Positions 1 to 9,463 of a stretch of 64,000 bases of DNA are shown here, piece after piece. The notes below the pieces were generated by a model. That model saw only the letters and a list, made by a program, of their open reading frames with translations. It was not told the DNA's origin and made no database searches. Positions within the stretch are counted from its first letter, which is position 1. Each line of letters begins with the position of its first letter. This stretch comes from Eubacterium sp. 14-2 (lineage in GTDB: Bacteria; Bacillota; Clostridia; Lachnospirales; Lachnospiraceae): contig NZ_KE159567.1 in the NCBI RefSeq assembly GCF_000403845.2, positions 1,978,896 to 2,042,895 of the forward strand, given 5' to 3'. Position numbers and translations under genes: made by a program.

Positions 1-179
1 ACGTCTTTTCTCAGTTCTTTCACTTCTGTTTTCAGTGTTCCTACATCTTCTTTTAATATATCTACGTCTTTTCTTAATCCACTCACTTCCTCTTTTAAAA
101 TCCCAATATCACTTTTTATCGGTGACAGCTTACTGTCCATCATATCAGACAGTGATGATAACAATTCATGATCTGTCAT
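1..179 (-). CDS. Coiled-coil protein, N-terminal part (runs off window)
   Basis: Only the first 59 codons are in the window. The ATG at 177-179 follows a good ribosome site (AAAGGGG, about 7 nt upstream). The protein begins MTDHELLSSLSDMMDSKL and passes straight into heptad-like repeats of the type LKEEVSGLRKDVDILKEDV, so it is a hydrophilic coiled coil without a signal peptide. Short proteins of this kind are common and uncharacterised in Lachnospiraceae, and no function can be assigned. A CodY-box-like sequence lies about 75 bp upstream. Its neighbour upstream on the same strand is ilvC, separated by a terminator, so it is probably an independent unit. Confidence 0.7.
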   Translation of the reverse strand, partial: MTDHELLSSLSDMMDSKLSPIKSDIGILKEEVSGLRKDVDILKEDVGTLKTEVKELRKD

Positions 180-251
180 ATTATTTTCCCCTTTCTGCGT
201 ATGTTAAATTTTCCTGACTATAACACAAAAAAAGAAAATAATCCATGCACA

Positions 252-266
252 AATATGTAGAAAATT
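252..266 (+). promoter_or_regulatory. Possible CodY box upstream of the coiled-coil gene
   Basis: The 15-mer AATATGTAGAAAATT matches the established CodY consensus AATTTTCWGAAAATT at 12 of 15 positions. It lies between the ilvC terminator and the coiled-coil gene. CodY itself is encoded at 54115-54903. In AT-rich intergenic DNA a match of this quality can arise by chance, so it is only a candidate. Confidence 0.3.
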
Positions 267-324
267 TTGGTGAATTTTTCTTTAAAAACCCTGCATGCCC
301 TGTATTCTCTCTGTTTTTTATGTC

Positions 325-363
325 AAAAACACCGCTGACAAAATTTCACTGTCAACGGTGTTT
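325..363 (-). terminator. Intrinsic terminator downstream of ilvC
   Basis: An inverted repeat of 14 nt per arm (327-340 and 350-363, one G-U pair, 9-nt loop) is followed on the minus strand by a TTTTT run. It begins 25 bp after the ilvC stop codon and closes the ilvN-ilvC unit. Confidence 0.8.
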
Positions 364-388
364 ATCCGAAACATATATGTTCTTCTGA

Positions 389-1495
<1,107 letters not shown>

Positions 1496-1996
1496 TCAGT
1501 CAAACATTTTAACGTCTGAGGAACCTCTTGTCAGCCCCGTGATTCCTGTTCTGGCCAGTTCCAGAATTTCATATCCTTCCAGCAGTTCCAGAAAGGCTTC
1601 CAGTTTGCTCTGGCTGCCAATCAGTTCAATCATCATGGAGTCATTGGTTACGTCCACGATTTTCGTCTTGAATATTTCTGCCAGGGAAATAACTGCCTGT
1701 CGTTCCGTACTTTTTACACGGATTTTAATCAGAATCAGTTCCCGGCATACGGAACTTCCGCTTTCCAGTTTTTTAATATCCACCACATCTTCCAGTTTTG
1801 CCAGCTGTTTTTCAATCTGCTCCAGTATCAGCTCATCACCGCTGGAAACAATAGTAATTCTGGTAAATCTTGGATCTGCCGTTACGCCGGCAGATATGCT
1901 GTCTATATTATAACCTCTCCGGCTGAACAGACCGGATACATGGCTGAGTACATTGGGTGTATTCTCAACCAGAATTGATAATGCCTGTGTTTCCAT
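1496..1996 (-). CDS. ilvN: Acetolactate synthase small (regulatory) subunit
   Basis: Regulatory subunit of acetohydroxyacid synthase. It binds the catalytic subunit (IlvB, not in this window) and confers valine feedback inhibition. The 166-aa length is typical. An N-terminal ACT domain is clear (ALSILVENTPNVLSHVSGLF, then RRGYNIDSI), and the C-terminal half is the ALS_ss_C domain. It is the first gene of an ilvN-ilvC pair, with a sigma-A-type promoter about 80 bp upstream. The annotation as ilvN rather than ilvH is arbitrary, since the two names describe the same family. Confidence 0.95.
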   Translation of the reverse strand: METQALSILVENTPNVLSHVSGLFSRRGYNIDSISAGVTADPRFTRITIVSSGDELILEQIEKQLAKLEDVVDIKKLESGSSVCRELILIKIRVKSTERQAVISLAEIFKTKIVDVTNDSMMIELIGSQSKLEAFLELLEGYEILELARTGITGLTRGSSDVKMFD

Positions 1997-2077
1997 GTAT
2001 AAAACCTGCCTTTTCCTTTCTGTCTCTGATTCACAGATACTTTTCGGTGATTTATTTCACCTGCGCGATTACTAATA

Positions 2078-2105
2078 AGTTTAGCATATTAAACAGGTTT
2101 GTCAA
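2078..2105 (-). promoter_or_regulatory. Sigma-A-type promoter of ilvN-ilvC
   Basis: On the minus strand TTGACA (2100-2105) is followed after 16 nt by TAAACT (2078-2083). The expected leader is about 75 nt and contains a small GGTGA/TCACC hairpin but no T-box or leader peptide. No good CodY box overlaps it. Confidence 0.6.
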
Positions 2106-2249
2106 TAGATTCCTCTCGTTGTTTTCCCGACAGCCATACGAATTATTTTTGATATATATTCCTTCAGGTTATATCTGTATGGTTTTTCATAACCAGATAA
2201 TTACCCATATTCCGCTGTCATGGAATGTGCAACCTGGTATCTTTAATAT

Positions 2250-3107
2250 TCAGGGACGATTCCAGTGCTCGTCAATTCCATGAGCTTTCCACTGGTTGTC
2301 CTCTTCCAGATATCCCTCTACGGCCAGATACTGAAATCTGCTGACGGTTTTCAGTGCATCATAAATATAGCGAAGAGGAATTCTGGAACGATTATTCTCA
2401 GGATTTCCCGGCTCCGCCAGAAACACGGTATCATCTTCTTCCTGATACAGCCAGATATTCACATAGTGTCCGGGCGTATCCTGCCAGTAAGTGTCATCCT
2501 CTGCACTGCTGATCAGCACAACTGCTGATTTTGATGATTTCATCTGTTCCTGAAATGCTTCATACGTCTCAGGCTTCCGATACAGCCTGCAGCTCACCCC
2601 GCATTCTCTCAGGACATTCCGCATTTCCTTCCAGTCTATGGCTCCATATCTTCCGTCCGGTGCATAGTCAGAGGATGAGACCGCATATTCAAACATGTCC
2701 AGAGGAGAAATCTCATAAGGAGATAACGTATTATAAATGTTGGCCATACAGCACAGGCCGCATCCGAATCCTCCAAAAGGATTTCCTTCCACCGTATACT
2801 GGCACCATTCACCTGACCAGGGAATGCCTTCACTCCAGGATTTTGGCCCCTGCAGAAAAGTATGGACATTTGGCTCCTGAATGGTAAATGCCCGAATCAT
2901 TGCCTGCCTGTCTTCTTCAGATAAATTCTGTTCCAGCCATCTGGCTGAACCGGCATACAGGCTTTTTTTATTTGTATAAACATTTACCGTTTCTTCCACC
3001 TCTGACTGCTTTTTTTCATTTTTCAGCCAGATTACTGAAAGAATGAGAAGAAACACCAACAGCAATAATCCCAATACAGGCAGATACTTTTTTATACTCT
3101 TGTTCAT
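2250..3107 (-). CDS. Membrane-anchored C39-like (papain-fold) protein
   Basis: A 285-aa protein with one N-terminal hydrophobic segment (about residues 8-28), so the bulk is probably extracellular. The C-terminal half resembles the Peptidase_C39_2 family: a Gly-Cys-Gly nucleophile motif in GFGCGLCCMAN (C116), the histidine of GHYVNIWLY (H214) and the following AEPGNP turn. This family includes bacteriocin-processing and other cysteine proteases, and many members have unknown substrates. The stop of the DUF1963 gene is 10 bp upstream, and the ribosome site AAGGGA lies in that gap, so the two are probably co-transcribed. About 250 bp without a gene separate it from ilvN. Confidence 0.6.
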   Translation of the reverse strand: MNKSIKKYLPVLGLLLLVFLLILSVIWLKNEKKQSEVEETVNVYTNKKSLYAGSARWLEQNLSEEDRQAMIRAFTIQEPNVHTFLQGPKSWSEGIPWSGEWCQYTVEGNPFGGFGCGLCCMANIYNTLSPYEISPLDMFEYAVSSSDYAPDGRYGAIDWKEMRNVLRECGVSCRLYRKPETYEAFQEQMKSSKSAVVLISSAEDDTYWQDTPGHYVNIWLYQEEDDTVFLAEPGNPENNRSRIPLRYIYDALKTVSRFQYLAVEGYLEEDNQWKAHGIDEHWNRP

Positions 3108-3117
3108 CTTGTGTCCC

Positions 3118-3966
3118 TTAACAGCAATCCCAGTTATACAGGATTTTGCTGAAATCTTTCTTTCTCAAATCTTCCCGATTAATGAAGAAATTTGCCACTC
3201 CTGCATCTCCCCACATAATATAATCCTCACCTTCTCCATAATCAGAGTCCATCTGAAACAGCAGAGTATCGTAATATCGGTATTTTTCCTCATACTCTCT
3301 TGGGTCTGTCTGTGTAAAGTAAGGATATCCCAGAAGCCAGTGATTTGCATTTGAAAATTCTTCTATCCTGTCCAGGGCATCGTCGTCCAGAATCTGGTAC
3401 AGAGACTGTCCTTCAAACTGTTTCCCATATTTTTTCTGTACAACTTCCTGAAAAAACGTATGGAACCGGTAATCGCTTTCCCCCATGCATACCTGTTCTC
3501 CGGTTATTTTTAAAGCTGCTTCTGTCCAGATGGGAGAATATTCATCCAAATCATCATCCGTACATGAAGGAACGCCCATGTCCCTGAGCTGCTCTTCTGT
3601 GGCAGGTTCCTTTATGGTCTCATGATAAATTACCCGGAAATTTTTCTGGACATCCTGTTCGTCAAAATCCATTCCATACACATCATCCAATGCTATAAAA
3701 AACTGCAGCATTCCTGTTTCCGGAAGCAGTTCATCCCGCTCCGTATTCCCATACATCTGCTCCAGATTAATCTGAGCAAGAAGCATCAGTTTCCTGCCTT
3801 CGCTGTCTGTGGGATATTCTTTTTCCATATCCCAATAAGGCAGACCTCCAAACTTGCTGTCGCATAACTCCGGTTTCTTTTCAGAGTCAATAACCAGCGA
3901 ATATGCGTATGTGCCGGTTCTTTTTTTTATTTCTTCCAGAATTTCTCTGGCTTCTTCCCAGTTCAT
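3118..3966 (-). CDS. DUF1963 (YwqG-type) protein
   Basis: A 282-aa soluble, acidic protein of the DUF1963/YwqG family. Features seen are FGGLPYWDMEKEYP near residue 50, LLAQINLEQM, a GMLQFFIALDD strand, and the late segment LLFQMDSD followed by MWGDAG. The family has no established activity. In several genomes YwqG relatives sit beside polymorphic-toxin loci, which fits the nearby immunity-like debris at 5.5-6.2 kb, but that link is inference. The start is the ATG at 3964-3966 behind GGAGGG. An upstream in-frame ATG adds 22 residues without a ribosome site. Confidence 0.8.
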   Translation of the reverse strand: MNWEEAREILEEIKKRTGTYAYSLVIDSEKKPELCDSKFGGLPYWDMEKEYPTDSEGRKLMLLAQINLEQMYGNTERDELLPETGMLQFFIALDDVYGMDFDEQDVQKNFRVIYHETIKEPATEEQLRDMGVPSCTDDDLDEYSPIWTEAALKITGEQVCMGESDYRFHTFFQEVVQKKYGKQFEGQSLYQILDDDALDRIEEFSNANHWLLGYPYFTQTDPREYEEKYRYYDTLLFQMDSDYGEGEDYIMWGDAGVANFFINREDLRKKDFSKILYNWDCC

Positions 3967-4084
3967 ACTGTTTCCCTCCATCAGTTTCAGGAAATATTTT
4001 AAATGAAACGCTGTCGACCAGACTATCGACAACCGTTAATAACATTTTCATTCTATCACAGGGAAAGGGCCTTGTAAAGCTGTC

Positions 4085-4366
4085 TTAACCTGAAAGCTGA
4101 CAGGTCCTGCGCAGTTCAATGATTCGCAATACATCATGATACATATCGTCCATATCTTCCAGTTCTACCATAAGCCATTTCTGCCCATTTCCTTCTCTGG
4201 TATTAAAATATATTTCTTTTAATTCAGAAGTGCATTCCGGAAGGATTGCTTCAAACGGTTCTTTTTCTTTCAGCTCTGAACAGAATCTGTGAAAGACCGG
4301 ATTATTAACATATTCTCCAATTTCTTCCAACGTTGGACAGTAACTTCTGTCCTGTAAATCAATCAT
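4085..4366 (-). CDS. DUF3788 protein with internal deletion
   Basis: 93 aa. The beginning (PTLEEIGEYVNNPVFHRFC) and the end (GQKWLMVELED then YHDVLRIIELRR) look like the two ends of DUF3788 proteins, which are usually about 140 aa. The middle block, normally with a WNVKYKKGGKALCTLYP-like segment, is absent: the sequence jumps from FCSELKEK to EPFEAILPECT. This suggests an in-frame internal deletion of roughly 45-50 residues. The gene keeps a good ribosome site (GAGG) and an open frame, but it may no longer fold. The family assignment rests on recalled motifs. Confidence 0.55.
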   Translation of the reverse strand: MIDLQDRSYCPTLEEIGEYVNNPVFHRFCSELKEKEPFEAILPECTSELKEIYFNTREGNGQKWLMVELEDMDDMYHDVLRIIELRRTCQLSG

Positions 4367-4390
4367 ATTATACCTCGTTTCTGTGAATTT

Positions 4391-5398
4391 TTAATTATAA
4401 CGTATGTCATAATCTGATACAATTTGAATCGCAATTTCCTTTGCCAGCGGACTGGATACATTCATGCCGTCTGTTCTTCCAAGACGCACACAAAAATATA
4501 ACTTCCCCTCTGTGGTTTCTGCGAATCCGGTAAACCATGCGTCAATCACTATACCATCGACTTTGCCCATCCCCGTTTTTCCATAGATCAAAATATCTGT
4601 CTGCTCCTGCTCTGTTACCAGCATGACCTGTTTCAGTTCATGCTGTGTTTCTTCTGAATATTCCGAATTTTCACCAAAGATGCGTTCCATTACCTCTGTT
4701 TGTTCTTTCGGAGAAATCAATAAAGACGATTCAATCCAAAACCCCGTTAAAGCCCTGTTATTATTGTTTGCATTCAACTGCCCCTCCCAGTCAGAAATGT
4801 CACAATTGCCATACTGAAGTTTTTCCAGTTCCTTCTGCATCCTGTCCTGCCCGATATCATCTATGAGCTGTCTGTAATACCACACACAGGAGGTACGGAA
4901 TGCTTCACTGAAATCAATATCCTTATTCCAGTCCTCATTCCAAAATACTTCGCCGCTCCATTTTCTGGCAGAATCCTCTGGCACAAGGATTCCATGTTCC
5001 AACGCTGTCAGGGAAGAAATAATTTTAAATGTGGAACAGGGAGATCGTCTGTCCGCTGCAAGCTCATCATTATAGATTGTGTAATGCCTGTCAGAAGCAT
5101 CATAGATCACCGCCGTTCCGTTCAATCCGTTAAAATATTCTGACCAGTCTGCCTGGGTAATCTCTGGTTCCGCTGCCATGTCTTCGGTATCATCTTCCAT
5201 ATCTTTTGTATTTTCCTCTGACGAAACATTGCCTGATTCTATTTCCTGCTGCTCTTTTTTTCCTTCCTTTATTTCTTCTTTTGCATCTTCCACTGCAATC
5301 CTTTCTTCTGTACTGCGTTCTTTCGAGCAGCCCGTGCAAAGAACTGCACATACAAATATCCAATATCCCACTTTAAAATATTTGTTCCTCTTTTTCAT
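4391..5398 (-). CDS. Class D beta-lactamase, lipoprotein
   Basis: A serine beta-lactamase or penicillin-binding sensor-like enzyme that would hydrolyse beta-lactams at the outer face of the membrane. An N-terminal signal with lipobox LCTGC (Cys24) is followed by an acidic linker of about 60 residues. Class D motifs appear in order: STFK (S122, K125), SCV (170-172), YGN (196-198), KTG (274-276) and W289 in WFTGF. The 335-aa length is that of a lipid-anchored enzyme. BlaR1 sensor domains share the fold, but the zinc-protease membrane part of BlaR1 is missing and no blaI/blaR gene is adjacent. The start ATG follows AAAGGAG. It resembles the clostridial CDD-type enzymes in architecture. Confidence 0.85.
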   Translation of the reverse strand: MKKRNKYFKVGYWIFVCAVLCTGCSKERSTEERIAVEDAKEEIKEGKKEQQEIESGNVSSEENTKDMEDDTEDMAAEPEITQADWSEYFNGLNGTAVIYDASDRHYTIYNDELAADRRSPCSTFKIISSLTALEHGILVPEDSARKWSGEVFWNEDWNKDIDFSEAFRTSCVWYYRQLIDDIGQDRMQKELEKLQYGNCDISDWEGQLNANNNNRALTGFWIESSLLISPKEQTEVMERIFGENSEYSEETQHELKQVMLVTEQEQTDILIYGKTGMGKVDGIVIDAWFTGFAETTEGKLYFCVRLGRTDGMNVSSPLAKEIAIQIVSDYDIRYN

Positions 5399-5527
5399 AA
5401 ATTCTCCTTTTGTCTGATATTTTTCCTTTTCCGTTTGCTTCCCAGTCTGTTTTTACTCCGATACGTTTATTTACCTGGCTGTACTCCATAACTATTTTAT
5501 TGCTGCAAACCGGACTTTCAAGCACAA

Positions 5528-6222
5528 TCATGAAAGCTGGCTCAAAAATTCTTCAAAGGCACTTGTATCCATAACAAATTTATGAAAAGAAATCGCAAAC
5601 TCCTTCAGTATTTTTTTAGAGGAAGAAGTTATGGAAAATGTATCCGCCCACAATCAAAACGGAATTTTTTCTCAGAATCTATTCCCTGCTTTTTAATAAA
5701 TGCAGATGCAACTTTTTCCAAGTCATATCCATTTCCCTGCATATGATTTCCTGCAAAGCAGTCGCAGTTTAATAAACCGGCATCCAGACTTAATGTGTAT
5801 CTTCTTTCTCCTGACATCCAACGGAACGGGGCAATCATTTCCTTTAGTTTTTTATCCGGATCTGCTGGTTTTGGATACTCAGATTTCCGCTCACTAACGA
5901 TCCGCTCATAGTTTAACTCTGTTCCCTGTGCTTCAAGTATGGAACGAATCCTGGCTTCCAAATCTACGCGGGTATTCATAATCCACATGGGTATTCCGGC
6001 CTCTTCCAGTTCGATGCGTTCCGTATATCATAATGTGGATTGCTGAATATAATTTTCCAACGCCCTTTCCGGGAAAAAGGATGCCCTATATGCTCAGGTG
6101 CAAACATATTTCCTGTAATCTGTGTCATAATCATCCATAGAATGCGATGGCAAAAAAAGAGGGATCATAAAAATATCACCCGGATGAACCTCTGTTGTCG
6201 TTTTACCCACAATCAAATCTCC
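5528..6222 (-). pseudogene. Broken immunity-protein-like gene (several frame breaks)
   Basis: Protein-like sequence continues across at least three reading frames. From a TTG or GTG near 6213-6222 behind AGGAGA one reads TEVHPGDIFMIPLFLPS. A second frame then gives MFAPEHIGHPFSRKGRWK and IIFSNPHYD. After a stop, a third frame gives LEEAGIPMWIMNTRVDLEA, continuing through RRYTLSLDAGLLNCDCFAGN to RFDCGRIHFP (5629-5988). A last frame gives ILKEFAISFHKFVMDTSAF, ending at 5528. The first parts resemble Imm26-type immunity proteins (GDIF.IPL at the start, W-R-F-I-F later). That name is uncertain. The tail is unknown. It starts 2 bp after the TPR gene stop, so it was once the second gene of that unit. 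Confidence 0.55.
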
Positions 6223-6224
6223 TA

Positions 6225-6707
6225 TTACTCAATATGTTCAACATTCATTCTTAAAAAATCGAAATACTTTTGTCCGTCGTCCTCTCCATCTTCATCAGGT
6301 TCAAATATTTCTTTCCCCTCCATCATATAGGCTCGAAGCAAATATTCTATGGCATTTTTTTCATCTCCGGTTTCCAGACAGCATTCTCCCAATCGAAGCA
6401 TAATAAATGGATTTCCATATCCGTCACCGCTCAAATTTCCCCGTGCTTTATCAAAACATTTATGTGCCTGCGTGTACATTCCTTTTTCAAAGTAAACATC
6501 CCCGATAGCGGCTAAAAACCATATCGTTTCGCTATAATACTGTTGCGGCTCCGGTATCAGGCCGAGCCCTTCTTCCCATGCCTGTATGGCTTTTTCATAT
6601 TGTTCTTCTTCCTCAAACTGATTGCCCCTCTCAGCAAATTCGTCTAATTTTGCTTTGAGTGCCGGCGTTATTTCTTCAAATTCTTTTTCTTTTGAAAATG
6701 ATCCCAT
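6225..6707 (-). CDS. Small TPR protein
   Basis: 160 aa, acidic, entirely helical. Two to three tetratricopeptide repeats can be seen: NQFEEEEQYEKAIQAWEEGL, IGDVYFEKGMYTQAHKCFDK and LGECCLETGDEKNAIEYLLR. TPR repeats mediate protein binding. Closely similar small TPR proteins are often found next to polymorphic-toxin immunity genes, and here the broken immunity-like gene begins 2 bp downstream, which supports a shared unit. No enzymatic motif is present. The start ATG is behind GAGG. Confidence 0.75.
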   Translation of the reverse strand: MGSFSKEKEFEEITPALKAKLDEFAERGNQFEEEEQYEKAIQAWEEGLGLIPEPQQYYSETIWFLAAIGDVYFEKGMYTQAHKCFDKARGNLSGDGYGNPFIMLRLGECCLETGDEKNAIEYLLRAYMMEGKEIFEPDEDGEDDGQKYFDFLRMNVEHIE

Positions 6708-6840
6708 ATTAAAATACCTCGCGTTCCTTTCGACCAGTTCCGATTTTCTTATCCCGGAAATGTGGTTTCTTTCCCGTTCTTCCCTGCCGCCTGCAGCAAC
6801 AGGCGTTCCAGATGCTCATATTTCCATTTCTGCAGACAGG

Positions 6841-7647
6841 CTATTTTCCTTTAATCTCAATTCTGTCCAGAATTCCCTGTACGCTTATATTTTGATGTGT
6901 CAGATACATTCTCGCCACATCCTCCACAAATAATATGTCGGCACCCGATGATCGCCCGATGTCTTCCAACGTATAACCCTTATCCAAACATTTCACAATC
7001 TTTTTTACAAGCCGGAAAGTGTCTTCGGAATGCCCGGACTCTTTTTTCGTCATCCGCTGCTTCCCACCTGGCTCCGCCGCTTTCGCATGGCCATAATACA
7101 CCCTGACAGGATTTTTTGCCAGCAGTTTGTCCCAGCTCTCCCCAATCTGCGTTCCTCTGTGAAGTTCCAGTTCATACAGGGGATTGAGGTCGCCTACAAA
7201 AAACGTCCCATCATCCAGGCATAAAGAAATGCTGTCCTCGCTATGCCCCGGCGTATGCACCACTTCCCCCGCAATCCCGCATTCCTCCAAAAGCGCGCGG
7301 CTCTCTCCGCTGGAAATGACGCGGACATTCTTATCCACAACCGGCTGGTAAAAGCGGTTCCCTTCCTTTGCAAATACCACGTCCGCATCATGAATATGTG
7401 CCCGCTGCACATCAGCCACCACGATTTTCACACCGCAGTCGGCGATCTCCTGTGCGATTCCCATGTGGTCCGGGTGGAAATGGGAAATAAACAGATAGCG
7501 AATTTCCTGCACTGTCGCCCCTGCCTCACCAAGCGCCCTGCCAAACTGTGGAAAAGAACCCGCCCATCCTGTATCAAAAAGGATGCTGCCATCTGTTCCC
7601 CGGATAAGATATGTGTTTGTGCCGGAATACTTTAATTCTATTACCAT
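6841..7647 (-). CDS. MBL-fold metallo-hydrolase
   Basis: A 268-aa metallo-beta-lactamase-fold hydrolase of the glyoxalase II-like group. The zinc-binding HxHxDH motif is present (SHFHPDHMG, about residues 54-62), followed by the third-site histidine in TPGHSEDS, the bridging aspartate in FVGDLNP and the last histidine in YYGHAKA. The C-terminal 60 residues form a helical tail after the catalytic core. Substrate unknown. Codon use is visibly more GC-rich than that of the adjacent TPR gene and of the island to its right, which suggests a separate origin. The start ATG follows GGAG. It is not close enough to a neighbour to assign an operon. Confidence 0.85.
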   Translation of the reverse strand: MVIELKYSGTNTYLIRGTDGSILFDTGWAGSFPQFGRALGEAGATVQEIRYLFISHFHPDHMGIAQEIADCGVKIVVADVQRAHIHDADVVFAKEGNRFYQPVVDKNVRVISSGESRALLEECGIAGEVVHTPGHSEDSISLCLDDGTFFVGDLNPLYELELHRGTQIGESWDKLLAKNPVRVYYGHAKAAEPGGKQRMTKKESGHSEDTFRLVKKIVKCLDKGYTLEDIGRSSGADILFVEDVARMYLTHQNISVQGILDRIEIKGK

Positions 7648-7810
7648 CTTAACACTCCATTTTACAAAAGGCCCATCTGCTTCGACATGATAACACCGCT
7701 AAGCCCACGCTATAGAAAAAAGTGTCATGCGAAAGCCTTCCTGGGAAAGCCGCATCCCTGCACAGATGAACCATAACCATTTTAACATCTTTTATGCCTG
7801 TACGCCACCC

Positions 7811-7915
7811 TTACTTTTCCGGGATCACGATAAACGCATGAATGTATGATTCAAAGAATCCTGAATGGTGTTTTTTAATTTTCATCAGTTCTTCTATAAA
7901 CCGGGCCGGCGCAAA
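7811..7915 (-). pseudogene. C-terminal remnant of an unidentified protein
   Basis: A reading frame without a start codon gives about 33 residues with good codon use, APARFIEELMKIKKHH then FFESYIHAFIVIPEK, ending at a TAA (7811-7813). A stop lies just upstream. It looks like the end of a lost gene, possibly a methyltransferase, but the identity is not established. The rest of 7648-7999 holds no gene that I can recognise. Confidence 0.35.
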
Positions 7916-7936
7916 ACTTAGTTAGCAGGCGTAGCC

Positions 7937-7980
7937 AAAAGTACAATAATAAGAATATTTTTACATTGTATCGTACTTTT
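7937..7980 (-). terminator. Possible terminator hairpin after the 8.0-9.4 kb gene
   Basis: An 8-bp inverted repeat (7937-7944 AAAAGTAC and 7973-7980 GTACTTTT) with a long AT-rich loop lies 20 bp past the stop codon. The stem is short and the loop large, so support is weak. Confidence 0.3.
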
Positions 7981-7999
7981 CTATGCTGCCGGATATCCT

Positions 8000-9388
8000 C
8001 TATAATTTCCATCCACTCCTCCTCTTTTTCGCAAGTTCTTTTTCTTCTTCTGCCAACGAATATTTTCGTTTTCCCAGATACTCATCTTCACGCGCTACAG
8101 TTGGATCATACCAATCAGCTTTTTTCCTGGCCCATTCTATCCACTTTGATTTCTCTTCTGTCAGTTCTCCTTCTTTACATAACGCAAATATATAATTCCT
8201 GATCTGACAGGCAATCTCATAATCCTTTGCCTGATTGACCAAAGCTACTGTATTATCCACTTCCTTTTCATATCTCTGCTGTATCTCTTCTTTCCTTCTC
8301 TGCTCCTCTAAATATTGTCGATGCGCTTCTTCTCTTTTCTCCCGAGCAATCCGGTTTTCTTCTGAGTTTTCATATAACCTGATCAGTATCTCATCCAGTT
8401 TTTCTTCAATATTGACCTGGCTACTGTCCCGTATATATTTCCCGTCACTAAAAATAATACGCAGCTTCCCATTATAAACATAATCATATTTTTTTATTTG
8501 CGGCCTGGAAGCATAACGTCCCTGCTTCTTTGCATCATTATACTCTACAAGCAATCTGGCTTCCTGTCTGGATAATGCATGAGGTATTTTGTCCTGCCCT
8601 TCTGCAAACTTAATGTGAACAGAATCCTCTCTAATCCTCATGACCAGATTATCATATACTTCCCCGCCCAGTTGTTCCACAGCCTTAAAAAGTGCATCCA
8701 GAATCCGATATACCCGTTCTAATCCTTCTGATGAAATATCATTTATGAATGGCGGAACATCATTTGCATTTTGTCCATAATTCCTTCGCCCTCCATATGA
8801 ATAAGAATGTCTTTCTCTTTCCTGCTTTTTCCATTCTTTAACCGACTGTTTGTAACTAATTACCTTGCTATGGAAACGAGCATTTTTCTTTATTTCGATA
8901 GTTCTCAAAACCCCAATAACTTCTGACCGTTCTTCCTTCGGTAAAAACGATAATATGGTATCTGGTACACTTTCTTCATCTAAGGGATCTGATTTTACTT
9001 CATTTTCCTGTTGTTTCGATACTTCTGCCAGCCGTTCCGCTGACGCCTCTGTTGCCAGTTCACTCTCTGTGTCTGATTCAACATTTTCCTGCATCTCTTT
9101 CGCATTATTTTTCTTCTTCTTTTTTCTAAATGAGAACCCTTCAGGATATAAGTTTACATCTTCTATATCTGAATCAGGCAATGCAATTACATCATTTGAA
9201 ACATCCTTTCCACAATTCAGCCGCGTCCAATATCCAGAAGGGGGATATGGAATATTCGCTTCCTTTAAGCTAATCAAAAGTTTCCCATAGTTCAAATTAT
9301 ATTTCTTAGCAACACCAGCAGCCGATATTTTCCATATCTCATCATATAACTGTTGTCGTTTTAAAATGATCATATCTGTTTTACTCAT
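8000..9388 (-). CDS. Unknown conserved protein with N-terminal HTH-like region
   Basis: 462 aa, function unknown. The N-terminal part (RQQLYDEIWKISAAGVAKKY) looks like a helix-turn-helix and is followed by the signature IPYPPSGYWTRLNCGK. A related signature (IP-PP-GYW-L-GK) occurs in a widespread family of uncharacterised bacterial proteins. A charged low-complexity stretch follows (about 90-140), then a globular middle and a long charged coiled coil (about 340-400). The start is the ATG at 9386-9388 behind GAGGGG; upstream in-frame ATGs lack a ribosome site. It lies 75 bp downstream of a small DNA-binding-like gene in the same direction, forming a cassette inside the island. Confidence 0.65.
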   Translation of the reverse strand: MSKTDMIILKRQQLYDEIWKISAAGVAKKYNLNYGKLLISLKEANIPYPPSGYWTRLNCGKDVSNDVIALPDSDIEDVNLYPEGFSFRKKKKKNNAKEMQENVESDTESELATEASAERLAEVSKQQENEVKSDPLDEESVPDTILSFLPKEERSEVIGVLRTIEIKKNARFHSKVISYKQSVKEWKKQERERHSYSYGGRRNYGQNANDVPPFINDISSEGLERVYRILDALFKAVEQLGGEVYDNLVMRIREDSVHIKFAEGQDKIPHALSRQEARLLVEYNDAKKQGRYASRPQIKKYDYVYNGKLRIIFSDGKYIRDSSQVNIEEKLDEILIRLYENSEENRIAREKREEAHRQYLEEQRRKEEIQQRYEKEVDNTVALVNQAKDYEIACQIRNYIFALCKEGELTEEKSKWIEWARKKADWYDPTVAREDEYLGKRKYSLAEEEKELAKKRRSGWKL

Positions 9389-9463
9389 ACCAATCCCCTC
9401 TCCCTTCATACGGTTTATTTTCATCCTCATACTTAAAAAGCGAAAACGCATATTCAAACAACT

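Noticed and set aside
1997-2077. T-box or leader-peptide attenuator in front of ilvN
   Set aside because: The leader is only about 75 nt with one weak hairpin. No T-box sequence or run of regulatory codons is visible.
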